Assembly: GCA_965662885.1 (NCBI GenBank)
Contig: CBFIJI010000041.1
Location: 1-16,471 of the forward strand
DNA from: CBFIJI01 sp965662885
GTDB taxonomy: Bacteria > Bacteroidota > Bacteroidia > Flavobacteriales > Flavobacteriaceae
Direction: 5' to 3'
DNA: 16,471 nt
Below are positions 1-5,852 of the stretch, piece after piece (the first letter of the stretch is position 1; each line of letters starts with the position of its first letter). A program made the position numbers and the translations under genes. The notes under the pieces are model-generated. The model did not search any database. It was not told the DNA's origin and worked only from the letters and a program-made list of their open reading frames with translations.

Positions 1-1
1 T

Positions 2-1036
2 GGACTGTCCATAGAAGCAGTTCATCAGGAATTACAGGTAGCCGTTGGAGGGAAGGTCATTACTCAAACCATTGAAGGACGCGAACGTTATGGAATTCGA
101 GTACGCTATCCAAGAGCCTTAAGAGATAACCCAGAAATTTTAAAGGAGATTTATGTTCCCATTGGAAAAGGACAACAGATTCCCTTGAGTGCCTTGGCCA
201 GTATCCGCTACGAGCAGGGACCTCAGGTAATTAAAAGTGAAGACACCTTTCTTGTGGGTTATGTACTGTTTGATAAATTGGATACCTATGCAGAGGTCAA
301 TGTGGTGGAAAATGCTCAAAAAGCAATCCAAACAAAAATAGATTCCGGAGAACTTCAAGTGCCTCAGGGGGTGAATTATCAATTTACAGGAACCTATGAA
401 AATCAACTTAGGGCGAATAAATCTTTGGCGGTGGTTGTTCCCTTGGCTCTCCTTGTCATTTTTATTATTCTCTATTTTCAATTTCGATCTGTAACGACCT
501 CTTTAATGGTATTTTCAGGAATTAGTTTAGCTTTTGCTGGTGGGTTTATCATGCTGTGGTTATATGGTCAGGAGTGGTTTTTTGATGTGTCTTTTTTTGG
601 CAGTAACCTAAGGGATATTTTTCAAATGCAACCGATCAATCTCAGTGTTGCCGTTTGGGTTGGATTTATTGCTTTATTTGGAATTGCTACCGATGACGGA
701 GTCGTCATGGCCACCTATCTCAATCAAACGTTCCAAAAAAACCAACCTCAAACCATTAACCAAATTCGCGCAGCTGTTATAGAAGCTGGCGAAAAACGTA
801 TTCGCCCCTGTTTGATGACTACGGCAACAACCCTTTTAGCCTTGCTTCCTATTTTGACGGCTACTGGAAGGGGGAGTGATATTATGATTCCAATGGCCAT
901 CCCCGGTTTTGGAGGGATGATGATTGCATTACTGACGCTTTTTGTAGTTCCCGTTCTTTACAGTTGGAATGCTGAAGTTCGTCTAAAAAATAAGGAGATA
1001 AAAAAGGCTTCTATAACGAATATATCTAAGCGATGA
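2..1036 (+). CDS. cusA: CusA/CzcA-like heavy-metal efflux RND pump, C-terminal part (5' end outside window)
   Basis: This is the inner-membrane, proton-driven pump subunit of a tripartite Cu/Ag-type (or Zn/Co/Cd-type) efflux complex. The open frame runs unbroken from base 2 to a TGA at 1034-1036, giving about 344 visible residues, roughly the last third of a family usually over 1000 aa long. The visible part holds the end of the second periplasmic loop followed by several membrane segments: one around SLAVVVPLALLVIFIILYF, one around SGISLAFAGGFIMLWL, one around GFIALFGIATDDGVVMATYL, and a final pair after the RPCLMTTATTLLALLP motif typical of CusA-type RND proteins. An ATG at 185 is internal, not the start. 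The stop overlaps the start of the next gene by four bases (ATGA), which suggests translational coupling. Metal specificity cannot be decided because the TM4 region and the methionine cluster lie outside the window; Cu/Ag is inferred from the neighbours. Confidence 0.93.
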   Translation, partial: GLSIEAVHQELQVAVGGKVITQTIEGRERYGIRVRYPRALRDNPEILKEIYVPIGKGQQIPLSALASIRYEQGPQVIKSEDTFLVGYVLFDKLDTYAEVNVVENAQKAIQTKIDSGELQVPQGVNYQFTGTYENQLRANKSLAVVVPLALLVIFIILYFQFRSVTTSLMVFSGISLAFAGGFIMLWLYGQEWFFDVSFFGSNLRDIFQMQPINLSVAVWVGFIALFGIATDDGVVMATYLNQTFQKNQPQTINQIRAAVIEAGEKRIRPCLMTTATTLLALLPILTATGRGSDIMIPMAIPGFGGMMIALLTLFVVPVLYSWNAEVRLKNKEIKKASITNISKR

Positions 1037-2277
1037 AGGACTTAAAACAAACCCGTATGGGCGGCCAGACCTTTTTTGGCATCATAGCGCTGTTGTGTTT
1101 CAATTGTTTGGGAGCACAAGACCTTTCCCAATTGCTTTCTGAGGCTTTGGAAAACAATCCTGAGATTCAAGCTTTTGAGTTACAATTTAAAATTAGCGAA
1201 GCTGAAATCGAAGAGGTGGAAACCTTGCCTGATACAGAGGTAGGGATTGCGTATTTTGCAAGTGAAACGGAAACTAGAGTAGGTCCCCAACGCTTTAAGT
1301 TTTCCGCCAAACAAATGATTCCTTGGTTTGGAACCATCAATTCTAGAAAAAAGTATAAAAAAGCGGTAAGTGAAACGAAATATGAGGAAATTATCTTGGC
1401 AAAACGCCAGCTCATTGCAGCTGTTTCTCAATCCTATTATAATCTGTATACATTAAAAGAAAAGCAACGTATTCTTAAAGAAAATACCGCTGTATTAAAA
1501 ACCTTTAAGACCCTTTTATTAACAGCAGTAGCCGTTGATAAGGCTTCGGCAGTAAATGTTTTAAAACTTCAAATTCGTCAAGATGAAATTTTGGAAAAAC
1601 AGTTCCTCCTCGAACAAGAGTACCTTTCAGAGGCCGCCCATTTTAATGCCTTGTTAAACAGAGATTTAAAACATAAAATAAACACTCCAAAAAAAATAAT
1701 TCTACCAGAAGTACAGGATCTTGAGGAGAAAGACGATTTATCCCTACACCCCGAACTTATTGTTTATGACAAACTTTATGAATCTGTTGCTCAGTTGGAA
1801 GCCCTAAACCAAAAAGAAAGTCGTCCAAAAGTAGGTTTTGGAGTTGATTATGTAGCAGTTGATGAACGTGCAGGATTGACAATTGCAGATAATGGTAAAG
1901 ATATACTTATGCCCATGATGTCCTTTTCTATCCCGATTTTTAACCGTAAATACCGATCAAAATCGTTGCAAAATGAACTAAAACAAAAGGAAATAGTCCT
2001 CCAAAAGCAAAACCGTTTTAACCGATTGAATAAGGCTCTTCAACAAGCTATGAATAACAGTAGAGCAGCTCGGGTATCTTATGAGACCCAACAAAAAAAT
2101 AGTCAACAAGCCGATGAGCTGATCCAACTATTGCTTAAAAAGTATGAAACCGCCACCATAGACTTTAACGAATTATTGGAACTTCAAGAACTACAACTTC
2201 AATTCCAAATCAAGAAAATAGACGCCCTTCAATCTTTTTTTAAACACCGTATTAAAATCAATTATTTAATCAATTAA
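1033..2277 (+). CDS. cusC: TolC/CusC-like outer membrane efflux protein
   Basis: This is the outer-membrane channel partner of the RND pump, a 414-residue protein of normal TolC-family length. It begins with a basic N-terminus and a hydrophobic stretch ending in GAQ near residue 29, a plausible signal peptidase I site. The mature part is rich in Glu, Lys, Gln and Leu with long helical stretches (about residues 95-225 and 310-405) as expected for the paired helical hairpins of outer membrane efflux proteins. The ATG at 1033 overlaps the pump stop codon, which supports this start; a later Met at residue 9 is possible. An 18-base gap follows before the DUF3347 gene. There is no N-terminal lipobox, unlike E. 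coli CusC. The family call rests on overall character and context, and the symbol is by analogy. Confidence 0.88.
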   Translation: MKDLKQTRMGGQTFFGIIALLCFNCLGAQDLSQLLSEALENNPEIQAFELQFKISEAEIEEVETLPDTEVGIAYFASETETRVGPQRFKFSAKQMIPWFGTINSRKKYKKAVSETKYEEIILAKRQLIAAVSQSYYNLYTLKEKQRILKENTAVLKTFKTLLLTAVAVDKASAVNVLKLQIRQDEILEKQFLLEQEYLSEAAHFNALLNRDLKHKINTPKKIILPEVQDLEEKDDLSLHPELIVYDKLYESVAQLEALNQKESRPKVGFGVDYVAVDERAGLTIADNGKDILMPMMSFSIPIFNRKYRSKSLQNELKQKEIVLQKQNRFNRLNKALQQAMNNSRAARVSYETQQKNSQQADELIQLLLKKYETATIDFNELLELQELQLQFQIKKIDALQSFFKHRIKINYLIN

Positions 2278-2295
2278 CACCTAAATATTTCACCT

Positions 2296-2874
2296 ATGAA
2301 AACAATGAAAATTTCCTTTTTAATGATGGCCCTTACTGGGGTTCTTTTAACTTCCTGCAAAAACACTTCAGGGAAAAAGCAAGTTGAAGTGACAACAGTT
2401 GAACAAGCACCAGCTAAAACGGTTCCTATGGAGCAACAAATCTTTCCAATAACTTTTGATGGATTAATCTCTTCCTATTTGGTTATAAAAGATGCTTTAG
2501 TGGCCGATAACAGCACAGTGGCAGCCAGTGAAGCAGAGCAATTTTCTTCAATTTTAGAACAATTGGCAGGGTCAGAATTGGAAGAAGCAGTCCAAAAATT
2601 TATAGCAACAACTTCCACGTCAATGCAGGAGCACATCGCACAAATTGGTAAAGGGGATCTTGCAGAACAACGCGAGCACTTGGAGCTTTTAACAGACGAT
2701 ATGATCGCTATGGTTGCCGTTACAGGATCGTCTCAAACCTTATATCAACAGTTTTGCCCGATGTATAAAGGTAATGAAGGAGGGATTTGGTTGAGTGCAA
2801 ACAAAGAAATCAGAAACCCACTGTTTGGAAGTAAAATGTTAAAATGTGGTGTTGTACAAAACGAAATTAACTAA
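2296..2874 (+). CDS. DUF3347 domain lipoprotein, putative periplasmic metal-binding protein
   Basis: This is a 192-residue secreted lipoprotein. The signal peptide ends in a lipobox LLTSC with the acylated Cys at residue 21. After a Lys/Thr-rich linker, residues from about 50 to the end match the DUF3347 pattern as I know it: an N-terminal helix with SSYLVIKDALVADN, a central QREHLELLTDDM segment, and the C-terminal FCPMYK...GGIWLS...EIRNPLFGSKMLKCG signature. In this family the Cys/Met residues (C154, M156, M181, C184) and His residues (H113, H128) are candidate metal ligands. DUF3347 is often found fused to the C-terminus of CusB-like adaptors in Bacteroidota. Here it is a separate protein encoded two genes before the adaptor. 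A role as a periplasmic copper/silver carrier handing metal to the pump is inference from context. Confidence 0.85.
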   Translation: MKTMKISFLMMALTGVLLTSCKNTSGKKQVEVTTVEQAPAKTVPMEQQIFPITFDGLISSYLVIKDALVADNSTVAASEAEQFSSILEQLAGSELEEAVQKFIATTSTSMQEHIAQIGKGDLAEQREHLELLTDDMIAMVAVTGSSQTLYQQFCPMYKGNEGGIWLSANKEIRNPLFGSKMLKCGVVQNEIN

Positions 2875-2885
2875 GCCATAAAACA

Positions 2886-3632
2886 ATGTTAACAACGGTA
2901 GAACAACGCTATAAAGTAACAGGAATGACCTGCGGAAGCTGTAAAGCTTCCGTAGAAAAATACATTAGTGGCTTGTCTTCGGTTGCAGCTGTTTCGGTCG
3001 ATTTGGAAAAGGGTACTGCAATTATTCAAGCTAAAGAAGCTATTTCTTTAGCCCATTTGCAAGACGTCTTGCCTGAAAAGTACCAAATTCAGCCAGAAAA
3101 GAATTCGGAGGAAGACCTAAAGAAGGTCTCCTCCGAAATTATGGAGGAATCAAAAACTAAATTACAGCAATTGTATCCTTTGCTGTTAATTTTTTTATAC
3201 CTCCTAGTTACAAGTAATTTATTGCATTGGAAGGCGTGGAATCTTAATGGAGTAATGCTCGACTTTATGGGCTTGTTTTACATTGTCTTTAGCTTTTTTA
3301 AAATTTTAGATTTAAAGGGTTTTCCAGAATCCTTTCAGATGTACGATCCACTAGCAAAGCGTATTCCCTTTTATGCACGGATTTACCCTTTTATTGAAAC
3401 TGCTCTTGGGCTTATGCTTCTCCTGCGGTTTCAAGTTCAATGGGCCTTAATTGTCACTCTCTTTATTTTGAGTATCACCAGTTTTGGAGTCATAAAATCC
3501 CTTATGGATAAAAAAGCCATTCGATGTGCCTGCCTAGGGACGGCATTAAAGCTTCCTATGACGGAAGCTACTATTATTGAAAACGTCTTGATGTTGATCA
3601 TGGCGGGGGTTATGCTCACAGGCATTTTATAA
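2886..3632 (+). CDS. HMA metal-binding domain fused to MauE/DoxX-like membrane protein
   Basis: This 248-residue protein has two parts. Residues 7-70 form a heavy-metal-associated (HMA) domain with the canonical GMTCGSC motif; C16 and C19 are the expected Cu(I)/Ag(I) ligands. A charged linker (about 71-93, rich in Glu/Lys/Ser) leads to a membrane region from about 95 to 248 with four to five hydrophobic segments and a CACLG motif (C214, C216), the pattern of MauE/DoxX-like redox-associated membrane proteins. There is no signal peptide, so the HMA domain probably faces the cytoplasm. It sits 11 bases after the DUF3347 gene and 34 before the adaptor. A membrane-tethered metal chaperone or metal-thiol redox partner is inferred. 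The N-terminal ATG at 2886 gives a complete HMA fold. The gene contains unusual dyad structures, listed separately, and an in-frame ATG at 3141 in the linker. Confidence 0.87.
   Translation: MLTTVEQRYKVTGMTCGSCKASVEKYISGLSSVAAVSVDLEKGTAIIQAKEAISLAHLQDVLPEKYQIQPEKNSEEDLKKVSSEIMEESKTKLQQLYPLLLIFLYLLVTSNLLHWKAWNLNGVMLDFMGLFYIVFSFFKILDLKGFPESFQMYDPLAKRIPFYARIYPFIETALGLMLLLRFQVQWALIVTLFILSITSFGVIKSLMDKKAIRCACLGTALKLPMTEATIIENVLMLIMAGVMLTGIL
2930..2955 (+). other. 11-bp hairpin with GTAA (GNRA) loop over the CxxC codons
   Basis: Arms 2930-2940 and 2945-2955 pair over 11 positions (ten Watson-Crick, one G-U at 2932/2953) around the four-base loop GTAA, which as RNA is a GNRA tetraloop. The structure covers exactly codons C16 to V23 of the HMA-MauE gene, starting 44 bases after its ATG. 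The pairing is seen directly; any regulatory role is inference. Confidence 0.7.
3030..3052 (+). other. 9-bp perfect hairpin inside the HMA coding region
   Basis: GCTAAAGAA at 3030-3038 pairs perfectly with TTCTTTAGC at 3044-3052 around a five-base loop; a G-U pair could shorten the loop to three. It lies in codons for the second half of the HMA domain. Confidence 0.6.
3059..3072. repeat. 14-bp perfect palindrome in the HMA coding region
   Basis: GCAAGACGTCTTGC reads the same on both strands with no spacer. As DNA it could be a symmetric protein site; as RNA it could form only a short stem. It lies six bases after the preceding hairpin. Confidence 0.6.
3104..3137 (+). other. 13-bp hairpin (one bulge) at the HMA-MauE linker
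   Basis: Arms 3104-3117 and 3125-3137 pair over 13 positions, with a single unpaired A near 3112, around the seven-base loop TAAAGAA. The outer eight pairs (TTCGGAGG with CCTCCGAA) are GC-rich for this genome. The structure encodes the charged linker, residues 73-84, and ends just before an in-frame ATG at 3141. No T-run follows it, so it is not a simple terminator. Confidence 0.65.
3159..3196 (+). other. Terminator-like hairpin plus T-run inside the coding sequence
   Basis: ACAGCAA (3164-3170) pairs with TTGCTGT (3180-3186); beyond a one-base bulge the stem can extend by five A-T pairs (3159-3163 with 3188-3192). Seven T (3190-3196) follow. The shape resembles an intrinsic terminator or attenuator but the core stem has only three GC pairs, so it may be weak or coincidental. 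Confidence 0.4.
3550..3569 (+). other. 7-bp hairpin re-using the arm sequence of the 2930 hairpin
   Basis: AGCTTCC (3550-3556) pairs with GGAAGCT (3563-3569) around a six-base loop. The 8-mer CGGAAGCT occurs both here (3562-3569) and in the CxxC hairpin (2933-2940), so the two ends of the gene could also cross-pair. Confidence 0.5.
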
Positions 3633-3666
3633 TTAATAAGAGAGAAATTGAAGAAGCACTAAAAAG

Positions 3667-4932
3667 ATGAAAAATTATTTAATAAGTATCGGATTATTAG
3701 TTGTTGGACTGGTCTTGGGCTGGTTTCTGTTTGGAGGTCAATCAGCAACTACAGAAGAACATGCACATGGGAGTCCTTCAGAGAGTGTTCAACAATGGAC
3801 CTGTTCTATGGATCCACAAATCATGCAAGCTGAACCAGGAAGTTGTCCTATCTGCGGAATGGATCTAATCCCAGCAGAAAGTAACGGGGATGGATTAGCT
3901 GCCGATCAATTTGAATTAAGTCCCAATGCCGTTGCCTTAGCCAACATCCAAACCCTTATTGTTGGGGAGGAATCGATGGAGTATCCTAGAGTTAAACTTT
4001 CAGGAACACTCAAAGAAAATGAAACTACTCAAAAGGTTCAAATTAGCTATTTTTCAGGAAGGATTGAACGCTTATATGTTCAATCGGTTGGAGAGCAAGT
4101 TCGAAAAGGACAAGCATTAGCAACCCTCTATTCTCCAGAACTAATTGCTGCACAACAAGAGCTTTTAGTTACGGCAGCCTTAAAAGAAACCCAACCAGAA
4201 CTCTATCAAGCGGTAAAAAACAAGTTGCGTTTATGGAAACTTACTTCCAATCAAATTGCCGAAATAGAACGTTCGGGAACTATTTTGGAAAACATTACTG
4301 TTTATGCAACCGTTTCTGGAGTCGTACTTAAGAAGCTTGTGGCAAAAGGAGATCAAGTACTTCAAGGGCAAACACTCTTTACGTTGTCTGATCTTCAAAC
4401 ACTCTGGGCCAACTTTGACGTTTATGAAAACCAATTGCCTCTTTTTTCAGTGGGACAGCAACTGTCGATCAAAACTATGGCGGACAGTCGTCTAAATATA
4501 GAAGGGGTGGTCTCTTTCATTGATCCTGTCTTAAATTTAAAAACCAGAACAGCAGGACTTCGTGTAAGCCTTGACAATAAGGAGGGGAAACTAAAACCAG
4601 GTATGTTTGTGGAAGGCCACTTTAAGGACTTAAGAAAAGAGTTGCAACCCGATCAGATTCGTATCCCTGCATCGGCAGTCCTTTGGACAGGAACACGTTC
4701 CTTAGTCTATATAAAAAGTAAAAAGGAAGGTGCTGTTTTTGAAATGCGCAACGTTCTTTTAGGAAATAAAATTGGAGCCTATTATGAGATTATTGAAGGC
4801 TTGGAAAAAGGAGAAGAAGTTGTAACCAACGGAAGTTTTACCCTCGATGCTGCCGCACAACTTAAAGGAGTACCCTCCATGATGAGTCAACAAGCTGATG
4901 GGATGATGAGCACAAGTGCCCACCATCATTAG
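3667..4932 (+). CDS. cusB: CusB-like RND periplasmic adaptor with N-terminal heavy-metal-binding domain
   Basis: This 421-residue membrane fusion protein links the RND pump to the outer membrane channel. It starts with one hydrophobic segment (residues 4-23) that acts as an anchor or uncleaved signal. A short His-containing linker precedes a heavy-metal-binding domain at residues 44-69 with the pattern WTCSMDP...SCPICGMDLIP; C46, C60 and C63, with Met residues, are the likely ligands. The adaptor body follows: a beta-barrel/lipoyl half around residues 105-155 (SYFSGRIERLYVQSVGEQV), a short helical hairpin (about 155-205), the second lipoyl half (VYATVSGVVLKKLVAKGDQV), and barrel and membrane-proximal domains to about 395. 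The C-terminus ends in a Met/Gln-rich tail with three terminal His, which could bind metal. DUF3347 is absent from this protein and encoded separately upstream. It is the last gene of the efflux operon; the convergent esterase gene ends 11 bases later. Confidence 0.9.
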   Translation: MKNYLISIGLLVVGLVLGWFLFGGQSATTEEHAHGSPSESVQQWTCSMDPQIMQAEPGSCPICGMDLIPAESNGDGLAADQFELSPNAVALANIQTLIVGEESMEYPRVKLSGTLKENETTQKVQISYFSGRIERLYVQSVGEQVRKGQALATLYSPELIAAQQELLVTAALKETQPELYQAVKNKLRLWKLTSNQIAEIERSGTILENITVYATVSGVVLKKLVAKGDQVLQGQTLFTLSDLQTLWANFDVYENQLPLFSVGQQLSIKTMADSRLNIEGVVSFIDPVLNLKTRTAGLRVSLDNKEGKLKPGMFVEGHFKDLRKELQPDQIRIPASAVLWTGTRSLVYIKSKKEGAVFEMRNVLLGNKIGAYYEIIEGLEKGEEVVTNGSFTLDAAAQLKGVPSMMSQQADGMMSTSAHHH

Positions 4933-4933
4933 T

Positions 4934-4950
4934 ATTTTAAAGTTTAAAAT
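4934..4950. repeat. AT-only 17-base palindrome between convergent genes
   Basis: ATTTTAAA (4934-4941) and TTTAAAAT (4943-4950) are perfect inverted arms around one base. It fills the 11-base gap between the convergent adaptor and esterase genes and overlaps the esterase stop. It could help end transcription from both sides but lacks a GC-rich stem, so this is uncertain. Confidence 0.35.
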
Positions 4951-5804
4951 TGATGAAAGGCATCAGAAACATAACTGAGCACTGTTGGTAGTGAAGTTCG
5001 CCAATAGGTCCAAGTATGCGCCCCGTCACGGATTCTAAATTCATGATTGATTTCCAACTTTTTCATTTTGATGTGTACCAAGCTGTTGCCCTCATATAAA
5101 AAATCATCATCCCCACAATCAAAGTACCAGCGCACACTGTTGAGTTGTTCTTTAGGAACACTGTCCAAAAGCGTTAAGGGGTTGTGACGATCCAAATACC
5201 CTTGCAAATCCTTCTTTTTAAAAGGAATTTTAAAATTATTTAACTCCTCTTTTAAGGCCTCTATACTATCTGCGCGCATCCATGCACTAAGGGGGCAAGC
5301 CGTTGAAAATAATTCGGGATGATGTAAAGCATAGACCAGTGATCCACCACCCCCCATGGAGAGTCCCGCAATGGCACGAAAACGCTTGTCTTTTTTTATA
5401 CGAAAACGCTCTTCAACATGAGGCATTAATTCTTTAAAGAAAAAATCTTCATAGGGCCATTCGCCATCTATGGTGTTAAAATAGCCCGGAATCCCTGTAT
5501 CAGCATCTGGCATAATAATAATCATGGATGTTGCAGTTCCGTCTTTAATTGCCTGATCAGCAATTCGATGTACTTCCCCAAATTGAATCCAACCCGTATG
5601 ATCATCGGTATAGCCATGCAACAAATATAAAACAGGATAGCTACGGCTCGAACTGTCATAGTCGGGAGGAAGATAAACTGCAAATTTGCGCTCACTCTTT
5701 AAAATTTCACTTTGGAGGGAGAGGTTGTCAAAAACTTTTCCCATTTGTCCTTGAAGAAAATTTAAACAAAAAAAACTGATTAAGAGAAAGTATAATTGTT
5801 TCAT
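4944..5804 (-). CDS. Secreted alpha/beta-hydrolase esterase (putative esterase family, CE1-like)
   Basis: This 286-residue enzyme belongs to the putative-esterase/esterase D superfamily that includes CE1 feruloyl and acetyl-xylan esterases. The start chosen at 5804 gives a clean signal peptide (MKQLYFLLISFFCLNFLQGQ) cut near residue 20; the frame stays open 40 codons further upstream, but that extension runs into the divergent sulfatase gene and looks non-coding. Motifs seen: LYLLHGYTDDHTGW (oxyanion region, 59-72), the nucleophile elbow GLSMGG with S149, an acidic CGDDDF segment (D232-D234, candidate catalytic acid) and DGAHTW with H263 as catalytic His. It would remove acyl groups from an extracellular or periplasmic substrate; the substrate is unknown. 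It is divergent to the sulfatase with under 50 bases between starts. An S-formylglutathione hydrolase role is less likely because of the signal peptide. Confidence 0.85.
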   Translation of the reverse strand: MKQLYFLLISFFCLNFLQGQMGKVFDNLSLQSEILKSERKFAVYLPPDYDSSSRSYPVLYLLHGYTDDHTGWIQFGEVHRIADQAIKDGTATSMIIIMPDADTGIPGYFNTIDGEWPYEDFFFKELMPHVEERFRIKKDKRFRAIAGLSMGGGGSLVYALHHPELFSTACPLSAWMRADSIEALKEELNNFKIPFKKKDLQGYLDRHNPLTLLDSVPKEQLNSVRWYFDCGDDDFLYEGNSLVHIKMKKLEINHEFRIRDGAHTWTYWRTSLPTVLSYVSDAFHQF

Positions 5805-5852
5805 TAAATGTACTTTTATGAAAGTCGAATGGATTAAAAATTGAAGATAGTA

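Noticed and set aside
140..481. 113-codon open frame on the minus strand inside the RND gene
   Set aside because: It is antisense to membrane segments of the pump; the His/Phe/Ile-rich composition is what a complement of such codons gives.
5841..5852. TTG start for the first sulfatase
   Set aside because: ATG codons at 5853 and 5880 are available and give lipoprotein signals of more usual length.
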